Shown here: positions 16,373-25,373 of the stretch, piece by piece
Layout: each line of letters opens with the position of its first letter
Position numbering within the stretch: position 1 is the first letter of the stretch
The notes under the pieces: generated by a model
Databases searched by the model: none
Told to the model about the DNA's origin: nothing
Seen by the model: only the letters and a program-made list of their open reading frames with translations
Translations under genes and position numbers: made by a program
DNA from: Bacillota bacterium
GTDB taxonomy: Bacteria > Bacillota > Bacilli > Paenibacillales > Paenibacillaceae
Direction of reading: 5' to 3'
NCBI GenBank assembly: GCA_023391635.1
Contig: JAEWAQ010000001.1
Location: 1 to 64,000, forward strand
Length of the DNA: 64,000 bases

Positions 16373-19300
16373 TTAATTTCCCGATTGCGATTGCACGGGA
16401 GCGGAAGGAGCCGATTCTCCGTTCGCATTCAGCGCGGTCACCTGATACCATCCCGAGCTTAACGGGGATACGTACTCGAAGCGGTTGGCTTCAGACGTAC
16501 CGAGCAGCCGGTATTTCCCGTTCTCGCTGGCCGAGAACCAGACCTGGTAGCCGGTGACGCCTTCGCCGGCAGGGTTTGTTTGCCATTCGAGCGATACGCC
16601 GAGTTCCGTCGCGGTCGCCGTCAGTCCGGCAGGCGCGGCGGGAACGACGCCTGAGGTCGAGCCGTCCGGCGGATTCGCCGGATCTCCTCCCGTGCCCGGA
16701 TCGATCACGCTGCCGGGATCGCCCGTATTCGGGTCTAAAACGCCGCCCGGGTTCAAGCCAGGGGGCAAGCCTTCCACGGCGACAACGGCGCTGCGATCCG
16801 ATTCCTTGCCGCTGACGTCGACCGCTGTCACATAGTAGTTGTAGGCATAGCCGCCTGCACCGGTGTTGACGAATTTAGCCGATTCGCCGGTCAACAAGGA
16901 GTTTTCGACTTTCGTAAAGTTCATGCCGTCCGCGCTGCGATATAGGCGATAACCAGCCACATCCTCCGTCGCGACCGGCGTGAACGTGACATGCACTTCC
17001 GTACCGACCGTCTCTGCCGCGACATCGCCCGGGGCCGGGGGAGCACTGCCGTCGTCGACGCGCGGGTCGGTCTTCCCGGGCGCGCTGTTCGCGGCGTCCT
17101 GCGGCAGATAGAACGACAGCGACTTGCGGCTTTGCGCGGAGACATACTCCAGCGCCGCCTGAATTTCTTCGGACAACACGTCGAGCGGCTTCTCCCGCTT
17201 GATCATGACGGCTTCCCGCAGCATATCCTCCGGCGTTTCCGGCAGCGGGACATAGTTGATGCCGTTATAGGAGATATACTTCATCTTGACCAAGGCATCG
17301 TCTTGTTCGGTCGGGATGAACTTGCGGTTGAAAATATCGGTCACGAGCAGTCCGGCTTCTTTCGTAAGCTCGGTAGGCAGCTTGCCGCTCACGCTGGATA
17401 CGGTCGCCTTGACGATATCCTCCGGTTGCTCGAACCCGGTCGTCGGGAACAGTTCGGGCCTCGCTTCCGTGACATCGTTCATGATTTGGCTCCAGATAAG
17501 CTTCGCGCGGTTGCGGCCGTCCTTGGACAGCTCATGAATCTGCTTCTCGTAGCCAACCCATACGCCGAGCGTGATGTCGGGCGTGAAGCCTTGGAACCAG
17601 ACGTCGCCGTAATTTTGCGTCGTGCCGGTTTTGCCGGCGATCGGGATTTTTCCGTAACTTTTGAAATTGGCTTTCACCATCGTACCCGAGCCGTTGCTGA
17701 TGACGGTCCTGAGCATATCCGTCATGATGAACGCAGACTGTTCGGAGACGACCCGCTGCGGCTTCGCTTGGTGTTCATAGACCGTTTCGCCGTCCGTCGT
17801 CGTGATTTTCTCGATCAAGTAAGCATCGTTGAACACGCCCTGGTTGGCAATCGCACCGTATGCGTTCGTCAACTCCTCGACGGATACGCCGTACTTCAGG
17901 CCGCCGATGACGCCGGTTTGCGCATGGATGTCGTCGTCGGTAATGGTGGTGATGCCGAGCGACCTGGAAAATTTCCAAGCTTCCGGGATCGTGACTTTAT
18001 CCAGGAAGATTTTGAGCGCCGGCAAATTAAGCGAGTCGTTAAGCGCTTTGCGCGCCGTGACGAGCCCTGCGTATTTGTTATTGACGTTCTTCGGAATGTG
18101 CTTGGACTTGCCGCCGTTGTCCAGGATAATCGGCGCGTCGTCCACGACGCTGGCCGGCTGGATCAAGCCCATCTCGATGGCTGGCAAGTAAGCGGCGATC
18201 GGCTTCATGGCCGACCCGGGCTGCCTAGTCATCTGGGTGGCGAAGTTCATCTGTTCCAGATGGAAGTCGCGGCCCTCGATCATGCCCAGGATGGCGCCGG
18301 ACTTATGGTCCAGCATGACTGCCGCAGTCTGTTCCACGCCTTTGGTCTTGCTGTCGGGCGAGAAATTGTCCGGATTTTCAGCGATGGCGTGCATCAGGTC
18401 GTATACTTGCTTGTCGATCGTCGTCGTGATCTTGTAGCCGCCCCTGAGCAGTTGCTGCCTCGCATCTTCGATCAAATTCGCGTTGGCCTTTTTGCCCAGG
18501 TCTTCGTGCGTAAGTTCGGGATTTTGTTTCAGCACGAGCGTCTCCGCCGCTTGGCGCTCGACTTCGAGCATCAGGTAAGGGTACGTGTTGTATGCCTTTT
18601 CCGTCGGCTTGGCGAGCGAGCTTTGCAGGTCGAAGGCGAGCGCTTGCTGATATTCGCTTTGGGTAATCTTGTTCTCCTCGAGCATGCGCCTGAGCACCAA
18701 TTTCTGTCGATCCATGGCGCGCTTGAAGCTTTCTTCCTTGAATTCCCCTCTGCTCGTGAAAGCGGAATAAAGGGATGGAAGCTGCGGAACGCCGGCCAGG
18801 TATGCGGCTTGGGCGAGATTGAGCTTGTTCAGGTCGTCGACGCCGAAGATGCCTTTGGCCGCCGCCTTGATACCGAATACCTGATAGCCGGAAGAGCTGT
18901 TGCCATACGGTATCTTGTTAAGATAGGCGGTCAGAATTTCTTCCTTGCTTAAATATTGCTCCAGCCGCAGGGATAGAAAGATTTCCTTCGCTTTGCGGCT
19001 TTGCGTCTGATCCAAGCTCAGAAAGACGCGGCGGGCAACCTGTTGGGTAATCGTGCTGCCGCCCGTCTGCACGCTTTCGTTCAGCAGCTGCTGCTTGACC
19101 GCCCGCAGCAGTCCGTTCGTATCGACGCCGTGATGCTCGAAGAAATTTTTGTCTTCGATCGCCAAGACCGCGTCGATGATCTTCTGCGGAATTTCCTTAT
19201 ACGTGATCGGACGCCGGTCTTCCTCCGTGCGCAGCTGGCCGATGAGCGTCCCATCGCGGAAATAGACGAAGCCGGTCTCGGCGTTCTGGCTGATCCTGTC

Positions 19301-19510
19301 TTCGATCATCTTCTGACTGCGGACCGGGTCGTCCTTCACGAGCGAAGCGACATATCCGGCTACGGCACCGGCTGCGGTCAATCCGGCGAGCACGCCGAAC
19401 AGCACGAGCCACAGTACCGTGAACCCGGCGATCTTGCCGGCTACGATCCAGGGATAGCCTCGACGTTTGGGCGGCGGCGGGTTGTGTTCAGGTTGTTTGG
19501 TTTGATTCAT
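16373..19510 (-). CDS. class A penicillin-binding protein with two C-terminal FN3 domains
   Basis: This bifunctional enzyme polymerises and cross-links peptidoglycan outside the membrane. A Pro-rich cytosolic tail is followed by one membrane anchor (about 22-55), a GT51 glycosyltransferase domain (Glu119 in AIEDKNFFEHHGVD; GGSTITQQ) and a transpeptidase domain with Ser433 in PGSAMKP, then SLN and KTGTTQNYGDVW. Residues from about 835 to the end hold two fibronectin type III domains joined by a Gly/Pro/Asp-rich linker. At 1045 residues it is longer than most PBP1A proteins because of these domains. AAGGAGG precedes the ATG, and TATAAT lies upstream. It is a ponA-like PBP; the exact orthologue is uncertain. 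Confidence 0.95.
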   Translation of the reverse strand: MNQTKQPEHNPPPPKRRGYPWIVAGKIAGFTVLWLVLFGVLAGLTAAGAVAGYVASLVKDDPVRSQKMIEDRISQNAETGFVYFRDGTLIGQLRTEEDRRPITYKEIPQKIIDAVLAIEDKNFFEHHGVDTNGLLRAVKQQLLNESVQTGGSTITQQVARRVFLSLDQTQSRKAKEIFLSLRLEQYLSKEEILTAYLNKIPYGNSSSGYQVFGIKAAAKGIFGVDDLNKLNLAQAAYLAGVPQLPSLYSAFTSRGEFKEESFKRAMDRQKLVLRRMLEENKITQSEYQQALAFDLQSSLAKPTEKAYNTYPYLMLEVERQAAETLVLKQNPELTHEDLGKKANANLIEDARQQLLRGGYKITTTIDKQVYDLMHAIAENPDNFSPDSKTKGVEQTAAVMLDHKSGAILGMIEGRDFHLEQMNFATQMTRQPGSAMKPIAAYLPAIEMGLIQPASVVDDAPIILDNGGKSKHIPKNVNNKYAGLVTARKALNDSLNLPALKIFLDKVTIPEAWKFSRSLGITTITDDDIHAQTGVIGGLKYGVSVEELTNAYGAIANQGVFNDAYLIEKITTTDGETVYEHQAKPQRVVSEQSAFIMTDMLRTVISNGSGTMVKANFKSYGKIPIAGKTGTTQNYGDVWFQGFTPDITLGVWVGYEKQIHELSKDGRNRAKLIWSQIMNDVTEARPELFPTTGFEQPEDIVKATVSSVSGKLPTELTKEAGLLVTDIFNRKFIPTEQDDALVKMKYISYNGINYVPLPETPEDMLREAVMIKREKPLDVLSEEIQAALEYVSAQSRKSLSFYLPQDAANSAPGKTDPRVDDGSAPPAPGDVAAETVGTEVHVTFTPVATEDVAGYRLYRSADGMNFTKVENSLLTGESAKFVNTGAGGYAYNYYVTAVDVSGKESDRSAVVAVEGLPPGLNPGGVLDPNTGDPGSVIDPGTGGDPANPPDGSTSGVVPAAPAGLTATATELGVSLEWQTNPAGEGVTGYQVWFSASENGKYRLLGTSEANRFEYVSPLSSGWYQVTALNANGESAPSAPVQSQSGN

Positions 19511-19631
19511 GATGATGCCTCCTTCAACAAACAGAAATATTATAGCACATTTTGGCTAACGTTGGCTTGCCTCTTGTACAGCCCGCCGCCGATGGGGCGA
19601 GCGGCAGGCGCTCTCGCCCTGTCGTCTTCAG

Positions 19632-19660
19632 TTGACAGGAAGTATTCAACATGATATAAC
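19632..19660 (+). promoter_or_regulatory. tyrS T-box promoter
   Basis: TTGACA (19632-19637) and TATAAC (19655-19660) are exactly 17 bases apart, a near-consensus sigma-A promoter placing the start about 310 bases ahead of tyrS. Confidence 0.75.
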
Positions 19661-19679
19661 GTTTTACAACACAAGATGT

Positions 19680-19938
19680 TGCAGCGATGATGGGAACCCA
19701 GTAGCGGTCGAAGCGAGTAGGCCAGAGAGCCGGCGGTTGGTGCAAGCCGGCACTCGAGCGAACGCGAATTACGTCCCGGAGCATCTTCGACCGAAACCGC
19801 CAAGCGCGGGAGGAGAAGACGGCAGTCGGCCGTTATCCGATTGGAGAGGAACCGCAAGATGCAGCTTGGCTGCGCCTTGCGTTCAACTAGGGTGGTACCG
19901 CGATAACTCGTCCCTGCATCGGCAGAGACGAGTTTTTT
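19680..19938 (+). ncRNA. T-box leader, tyrosine-specific, controlling tyrS
   Basis: T-box leaders sense uncharged tRNA and prevent termination. The conserved T-box AGGGTGGTACCGCG is at 19889-19902, followed by a terminator stem AACTCGTC/GACGAGTT and a T run (19905-19938). The distal stem I signature AGAGAGCCGGCGGTTGGTG is near 19720-19742. A UAC tyrosine codon in the GAATTACG context (19770-19772) fits the specifier, and the downstream gene is tyrS. Together with the PBP promoter region, this fills the gap 19511-19978. Confidence 0.93.
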
Positions 19939-19978
19939 GTCGTTCGCCAGCCCCAATATAATGAAGAGGTGATCGATC

Positions 19979-21313
19979 GTGGCAACGCATGAAAAGCCCC
20001 AGGCAAAGGCCGGGCAATCTTTATTGGACGACTTGGAATATCGCGGGCTGGTGTATCAGGTCACGAACCGGGAGCAGTTGAACGACAGATTGAACGGCGG
20101 CAGCATGACGCTGTACAGCGGCTTCGACCCGACAGCCGACAGCTTGCACATCGGGCACCTGCTCCCTGTTTTGACGCTTCGGAGATTCCAGTTGGCGGGG
20201 CACACGCCGATCGCGCTCGTCGGCGGCGGCACCGGGCTGATCGGGGATCCGAGCGGCCGATCGACGGAACGGACGTTGAACGGCCCGGACACCGTCGCCG
20301 CTTGGACGGACAGCTTGAAGGGCCAGTTGTCCCGTTTTCTGGATTTCGAAATGCAGCCGAACGCAGCCAGGCTGGTCAGCAATTACGAATGGCTGGCGCC
20401 GCTTGACGTCATCTCCTTCCTGCGGGATGTCGGCAAGTATTTCACGGTGAACTACATGCTGGCGAAGGATTCCGTCGATTCGCGGCTTGCGCAGGGTATT
20501 TCCTACACGGAGTTCAGCTACATGATTTTGCAAGCTTACGATTTCTACAAGCTGCATCAGGATCATGGCTGCTCGATCCAGATCGGCGGCAGTGACCAGT
20601 GGGGCAATATCACGGCGGGACTGGATCTGATCGGCAAGATGGCTGGCGCAGGCCAAGACGCAGGAGAAAGCGCGGGCAGCGGTGCGTTCGGCTTGACGCT
20701 GCCGCTCGTTACGAAGGCGGACGGCAAGAAGTTCGGCAAGTCCGAATCGGGCGCCGTCTGGCTCGACCGCAACAAGACGACAGCCTACCAATTTTATCAA
20801 TTCTGGATCAATACGGACGATGCTGACGTCATTCGCTTCTTGAAGTATTTCACTTTCCTGACCCGACAGGAGATCGATCTGCTTGCGACCGAGCTTGCGG
20901 CGAACCCGGAAGCGCGGGTTGCGCAGAAGACGCTGGCGCGCGAGGTGACCCGCATCGTGCACGGCCAAGGAGCCGTGGAGACGGCGGAGAAGGTGACCCA
21001 ATCGTTGTTCTCCGGCGACGTGGCGCAGCTCGGGGAAGACGATCTGGTCGAAGCGATGAAGGATATGGCCAGTGCGACGCTTGACGATGCGGACGAAGTG
21101 CTGCTGATCGATCTGCTGGCGGCATCCGGTCTCGCGCCTTCCAAGCGGCAAGCACGTCAGGACATCGAGAGCGGGGCGGTCTACGTGAACGGGGTCAAAC
21201 AATCGGGAATAGACACGATGGTCGGCCGCGACCAGCGGCTGTTCGGAAAATACGTCATCCTGCGGCGGGGCAAGAAGAACTACGCAGGCATCGCGTTTCA
21301 GCCTCGCGCATGA
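19979..21313 (+). CDS. tyrS: tyrosyl-tRNA synthetase
   Basis: TyrRS charges tRNA-Tyr. The class I signature HIGHLL lies in LHIGHLLPVLTLRRFQ, the tyrosine/tRNA-site region is GGSDQWGNITAGLDLI, and the KMSKS loop has the form KFGKS. The C-terminal S4-like RNA-binding domain is present (SKRQARQDIESGAVYVNGVK). The 444-residue length includes a short N-terminal extension; the GTG start at 19979 follows GAGGTGATC. Expression is controlled by the T-box leader. RpsD lies downstream on the opposite strand, as in Bacillus. Confidence 0.97.
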   Translation: MATHEKPQAKAGQSLLDDLEYRGLVYQVTNREQLNDRLNGGSMTLYSGFDPTADSLHIGHLLPVLTLRRFQLAGHTPIALVGGGTGLIGDPSGRSTERTLNGPDTVAAWTDSLKGQLSRFLDFEMQPNAARLVSNYEWLAPLDVISFLRDVGKYFTVNYMLAKDSVDSRLAQGISYTEFSYMILQAYDFYKLHQDHGCSIQIGGSDQWGNITAGLDLIGKMAGAGQDAGESAGSGAFGLTLPLVTKADGKKFGKSESGAVWLDRNKTTAYQFYQFWINTDDADVIRFLKYFTFLTRQEIDLLATELAANPEARVAQKTLAREVTRIVHGQGAVETAEKVTQSLFSGDVAQLGEDDLVEAMKDMASATLDDADEVLLIDLLAASGLAPSKRQARQDIESGAVYVNGVKQSGIDTMVGRDQRLFGKYVILRRGKKNYAGIAFQPRA

Positions 21314-21441
21314 TAAAGCGATTCACCGGCATAAACGGCTTCACCGTCCTGCAAGCTGCGAAGGATGACGAAGCCGGAATGGAAGAAGAGCGCCCGGGAA
21401 CGATACGTTCCAAGGCGCTCTTCTTCGTATATATATGGCGA

Positions 21442-22041
21442 TTAGCGGCTGTAGAACTCGACGATCTGCTTCTCGTCGATATCCTGGGACAATTCTTCGC
21501 GGCTCGGCAGGCGGACGAACTTGCCTTCCATAGCGTTCGCGTCGAAATTGACGTAGCCCGGCAGATGATGGCGGCCTTCGACCGCTTCCTTGATCGACTT
21601 CAGACTGCGGCTGCGTTCGCGCAGGCCGATCGTATCGCCCGGTTGCACCAGGTAGGAGGCGATATTGACTTTTTTGCCGTTCACCGTTACATGGCCGTGG
21701 GAGACAAGCTGACGCGAGCCTGCACGGGTGTTCGCCCAGCCTAGACGGAACACGAGGTTGTCCAGACGGCTCTCGAGCAGGAACATGAAGTTCTCGCCGG
21801 CAATCCCCTTCATCTTGGTCGCGCGGTCGAACAGATTGCGGAATTGCTTCTCGTTCAGGCCGTACATATGACGAAGCTTCTGCTTCTCTTGCAATTGTAC
21901 GCCATATCCGCTAATCTTGCGGCGTTGGTTCGCTCCGTGTTGCCCCGGAGGGAAAGGGCGCTTCAATTCTTTGCCGGATCCGCTCAGGGAAATGCCGAGA
22001 CGGCGGCTAAGCTTGAACTTGGGACCTGTATAACGTGACAT
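21442..22041 (-). CDS. rpsD: 30S ribosomal protein S4
   Basis: S4 is a primary 16S rRNA-binding protein of the small subunit, nucleates the 5' domain and usually represses its own synthesis. The 199-residue product has the conserved YTGPKFKLSRRLG start, QEKQKLRHMYGLNEKQFR, and the S4 domain RLDNLVFRLGWANTRAGSRQLVSHGHVTVNGK. The N-terminal zinc-binding cysteines of some S4 proteins are missing, so this is the C-minus form. Ribosome site AAAAGGAG precedes the ATG. A 180-base leader and strong promoter lie upstream. Confidence 0.97.
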   Translation of the reverse strand: MSRYTGPKFKLSRRLGISLSGSGKELKRPFPPGQHGANQRRKISGYGVQLQEKQKLRHMYGLNEKQFRNLFDRATKMKGIAGENFMFLLESRLDNLVFRLGWANTRAGSRQLVSHGHVTVNGKKVNIASYLVQPGDTIGLRERSRSLKSIKEAVEGRHHLPGYVNFDANAMEGKFVRLPSREELSQDIDEKQIVEFYSR

Positions 22042-22044
22042 GGT

Positions 22045-22220
22045 TAGGCTCCTTTTTTGTACATTTCATGAGTATGAGTGTGTAGTAGTAGAAATTATCG
22101 GTTTCACGAGTGCCGGATCGCGCCGTAACCGATCTGACCGGTTCCGGTCGGGATGTTCAGCCGCAGCCCGCCGGTGGGCAATCCGTGAGGGTGACACATG
22201 CGAAAATCCAATAATCAACA
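22045..22220 (-). promoter_or_regulatory. structured rpsD leader, candidate S4 autoregulatory RNA
   Basis: Between promoter and gene lies about 180 bases of leader. On the minus strand an ATCGGTT...AACCGAT stem and a GACCGGAACCGGTC palindrome are visible. Firmicute rpsD genes are known to be autoregulated through such a leader; the specific pseudoknot is not demonstrated here. Confidence 0.45.
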
Positions 22221-22226
22221 AGTTAT

Positions 22227-22254
22227 ATTATAAGAAACTGAGTGCGTTTGTCAA
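22227..22254 (-). promoter_or_regulatory. rpsD promoter
   Basis: On the minus strand, consensus TTGACA (22249-22254) and TATAAT (22227-22232) are 16 bases apart. The rest of the 22042-22460 gap holds the rpsD leader and, on the plus strand, only a weak TATAGT -10 (22417-22422) for the GGDEF gene. Confidence 0.8.
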
Positions 22255-22460
22255 GTTTAACTTCTTGCAGAACAACGGAACGATCTGGAAACTTCGCAGA
22301 AAACACGTACGCACGATCTTTGTAGATTATTGACAAAACCACAAATGATCAATAAAAATGAGAGTAAAGTCCCATTAAACCATTAGGAATCTAGTGCAAA
22401 GTTCACGCTTTCATTGTATAGTGAAGTCAGCGATAAGGCGGATCGGAGGTGGCGAAGGCG

Positions 22461-24440
22461 ATGGCGGACGGATGGCACATACGATATGCTCCCAGGTTCA
22501 ATCAACAACATGCCGCTCAGCCGCTCAGCCTTCCGGAGCTTCCGCCCTGGCTGCGGAACCAGGATTTTACCGAAGCGGACATGGCTTACTTGCACGAGCT
22601 CCTTGCGGTCGGATTTTCGGACTGGCTTGCCCAATCCGACGGTTTTCCATGGCTGAAGGGTCTCTGCCTGCTGCATCACGCCGATGGGGAATGGCTCGCG
22701 GTTCGCGGATTTCGGGCGGACGGCGCGTTCGCGGGCCCTTCGCCGCCAGCAGGCTGCGCCGTTCCCGCCGCAGTCTCGGCTGTGCGGGCTTCCTGCCTGC
22801 CCGCTTTATGCAATGCCGATGAAGAAACAGCTGCGCAGTACCGCGGCATGGATTCGATCGCCGTGCCAATCTTCACCCGTTCGACCGGCATCCTGATCGC
22901 TGTCGTCGCGTGCCTCCTTCCCGGGGGAACGGTGCAGGCGGCGGACCTGAAGCTGCTGCAGGCGGCAGCGCTCCATTATCGCAGCTGCTTGTATCAACGG
23001 ATGGAGCATTTGTTCGTCGACAGCATCTTGAATGAACAGACGCGTAGCCGCCGCGAGGAGAAGAAGCGTGAAATTTTGTTTGAAGCTTTGCGGCGCATGA
23101 ACGATCATCTGGAAGTCGAACAAGTGCTGGCAGAGACGCTGAACGGCATGGAGCTGCTGAATCCGGGCTGCTGCGTCGATATTTTCCTGTCGCAGGATTA
23201 TAGCAGCTATAACGATAAGGTCAAGCCGCTTGCGTTCAATCAGTCGGATATGGCGTTGTGCAGACAAGCATTCCTGGATGGCACGATCCGGGAGGAAGCT
23301 CAGGACGGGTGCCGCCGACTGGCGATTCCGCTTGCGGGCAAGCAAGGCGTATACGGCGTCTTGCGGCTGGCGGTGCCGGAAGCCGAATTCGACGAGCCGA
23401 GGCTGCGGTTTCTCACCATTCTGGCCGGTTCCGCCGGCGCGGCGTTCGAGAAAGCGAAACTGCACGAGCAAGCGAATGCGCTGGTCGGCGAGCTTCGCCT
23501 GATCAACGAATTGACCAAGCGGCTGAACAGTAGCCTGAAGCTGTCGGATACGATGCAATTCGCTTCATCGGAGTTGTTGAAAATATTCGAGGCGGATTAT
23601 TGCTGCATCTTGCAAGTCGATGGGACCCGCAACGAATTCATTGTCATGACGTCCAATGTCGAGCAGTTGATCGGAGAGACGTTCCCGATCGATTACGGAT
23701 TCGTCGGCATGATGTGGATGACGAAGGAACCGATTATTCTATCGGACTACGATCGAAGCGGGAACGATTCTTCCAAATGGATGTCGGTAACGGCGTCTTG
23801 TTCGCTGCTGGCCGCTCCGCTCATTTTGAACGGCGAAATGATCGGCGCTGTCTTGATCAGCAACCGCGAACCGAACCATTTTTCCTACGATAACTACAAG
23901 CTGCTGCAAGTGTTGTCCGTGCATCTGGGGTTGGCCGTATCCAATGCCAGCCTGCATGCCGAGGTTCGCCGGATGGTCATAACCGACAACCTGACCGGCT
24001 TGTATGCGCGACACCATCTGAACGAGCGGATCGTGCGCAGACAGAAGCGGGACCCGAACGGGTCGCTGATCCTGCTGGACATCGACTACTTCAAGCGGGT
24101 GAACGATACGTACGGCCACCAGGTGGGGGACGAGGTTCTGAAGCAGGTGAGCCGGATTATCCTCAGCTCCATCCGGGACGGAGATATCGCTGCGCGTTGG
24201 GGCGGAGAAGAGTTGGCGATCTACTTGCCGGAAGTCGGTTACGACATCACCGGCAAGGTGGCGGAGAGAATCAGGCGCCGCGTGGAGGCGGAGACTCATC
24301 CGCAAGTGACGGTATCGTGCGGCATGGCCGAATGGTACGCCACGGACGAGCGGATCAGCGTCGAATCGTTATTCTACCGGGCGGATATGGCGCTGTACGA
24401 AGCGAAGCATTTGGGAAGAAATCGCGTCATCCAAGGATGA
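22461..24440 (+). CDS. GAF-domain diguanylate cyclase (GGDEF)
   Basis: The protein likely makes cyclic di-GMP from GTP. The catalytic motif is GGEEL in AARWGGEELAIYLP, with NDTYGHQVGDEVLKQ ahead of it. An RDGD sequence exactly five residues upstream of the motif matches the RxxD inhibitory I-site, so product inhibition is expected. The N-terminal 500 residues look like two or three GAF-type sensor domains (for example residues 360-505, LNSSLKLSDTMQFASSELL to LSVHLGLAVSNA). No membrane segment is apparent. ATG 22461 is preferred because GTG 22449 overlaps the GGAGG site. The sensed ligand is unknown. Confidence 0.9.
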   Translation: MADGWHIRYAPRFNQQHAAQPLSLPELPPWLRNQDFTEADMAYLHELLAVGFSDWLAQSDGFPWLKGLCLLHHADGEWLAVRGFRADGAFAGPSPPAGCAVPAAVSAVRASCLPALCNADEETAAQYRGMDSIAVPIFTRSTGILIAVVACLLPGGTVQAADLKLLQAAALHYRSCLYQRMEHLFVDSILNEQTRSRREEKKREILFEALRRMNDHLEVEQVLAETLNGMELLNPGCCVDIFLSQDYSSYNDKVKPLAFNQSDMALCRQAFLDGTIREEAQDGCRRLAIPLAGKQGVYGVLRLAVPEAEFDEPRLRFLTILAGSAGAAFEKAKLHEQANALVGELRLINELTKRLNSSLKLSDTMQFASSELLKIFEADYCCILQVDGTRNEFIVMTSNVEQLIGETFPIDYGFVGMMWMTKEPIILSDYDRSGNDSSKWMSVTASCSLLAAPLILNGEMIGAVLISNREPNHFSYDNYKLLQVLSVHLGLAVSNASLHAEVRRMVITDNLTGLYARHHLNERIVRRQKRDPNGSLILLDIDYFKRVNDTYGHQVGDEVLKQVSRIILSSIRDGDIAARWGGEELAIYLPEVGYDITGKVAERIRRRVEAETHPQVTVSCGMAEWYATDERISVESLFYRADMALYEAKHLGRNRVIQG

Positions 24441-24476
24441 TATTTCCGAAACGGAGATATCGTCCTTATTTATTGC

Positions 24477-24507
24477 GATCGGGTCGGTCCGGGCCGATCC
24501 GATCGCA
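24477..24507. repeat. long perfect-arm hairpin between GGDEF and lipoprotein genes
   Basis: Two 13-base arms, GCGATCGGGTCGG and CCGATCCGATCGC, pair with a single G-T wobble around a five-base loop. No T run follows. A weaker GATAT...ATATC hairpin lies just ahead (24441-24464). Confidence 0.55.
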
Positions 24508-24561
24508 TGATCGGCGGCGAATGGGGAAAGCCTACCGGTAATGGAAAGGAGTTGCTGAAGC

Positions 24562-25341
24562 TTGCGCACCTGCTTGACGCGACGCCGCTGCGTCCTTGCG
24601 ACGATATCGACTTTCGGAGTCCTTCTTGCGCTGCTCGCCTCCTGCGCGCCTGCAGGTACGCGGGATTCGCCGGAGCAGGCGCTCGCGCTGTCGGCTTCGG
24701 CTTTGTCCGGCAGCGACAATTACAGCTTCGACGGCGAGCTGTCGATCTACGATCCATTTGGCACCGTCGCGACCCAGTCGCAATTTGCCGGTAAAGTGAC
24801 GGGGCACGGGCATTTGAACATCCAATGGACGGACGGGTCGATGCAAGCCGAGCAGACGGAGGCCAAAACCGGACAATATCAACCGCTTGGGCTGCTGGAG
24901 GCGATCCGGAGCCGTCATGCGTTCGTGTCCTATGCCGATCAACCTGCACGCAAAGGCACTGTACAATTACTGATCGATTTGAAGCCGGAGACGGCCAAAG
25001 CCCGTGTCGCGAACGATTTGCGCGCAGGGCTTGCCGCATTGCGAGACAATTGGAGCAAGAAGGAGTTGAAGCCTGACGAGCGCCGGCAAGCGCAGGCGAT
25101 CTTGGACAGAGCGGATCGGCAGTTGGAGCAAGATTTGGCGACGCTGACGGTGCAAACCCGCTGTCTGTGGCTCGCGGACGAGAAGACCTGGTTTCCGCAG
25201 CAGATGTCGGAATATACGGAATTGACGTATGTGCGGTCGGGCAAGACGTATCGGGAAAAAAGAGAAGCCGTCACACGCTTCCTGCCGCCCGGTCGGGATG
25301 GTACAATAAGGGAGCCTGCGACCGCCTTAACAAAACAATAG
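24562..25341 (+). CDS. predicted lipoprotein of unknown function
   Basis: The 259-residue product begins with an Arg-rich N-terminus and a hydrophobic stretch ending in the lipobox LLASC (Cys28), so it should be lipidated and anchored outside the membrane. The mature part has no recognised catalytic motif; it contains beta-like segments (NYSFDGELSIYDPFGTVATQ, GHGHLNIQWTDG) and a helical middle (KPDERRQAQAILDRADRQLEQDL). Translation starts at a TTG, with AAAGGAG ten bases upstream. The aminopeptidase gene starts 32 bases after it, suggesting co-transcription. I cannot assign a function. Confidence 0.82.
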   Translation: MRTCLTRRRCVLATISTFGVLLALLASCAPAGTRDSPEQALALSASALSGSDNYSFDGELSIYDPFGTVATQSQFAGKVTGHGHLNIQWTDGSMQAEQTEAKTGQYQPLGLLEAIRSRHAFVSYADQPARKGTVQLLIDLKPETAKARVANDLRAGLAALRDNWSKKELKPDERRQAQAILDRADRQLEQDLATLTVQTRCLWLADEKTWFPQQMSEYTELTYVRSGKTYREKREAVTRFLPPGRDGTIREPATALTKQ

Positions 25342-25373
25342 AAAAAGGAAATGATCAAGGGAGGAATGCAACA

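Noticed and set aside
19540..19961. Open frames on both strands in the tyrS leader
   Set aside because: The region is a T-box leader with conserved RNA motifs and a terminator; the frames are incidental.
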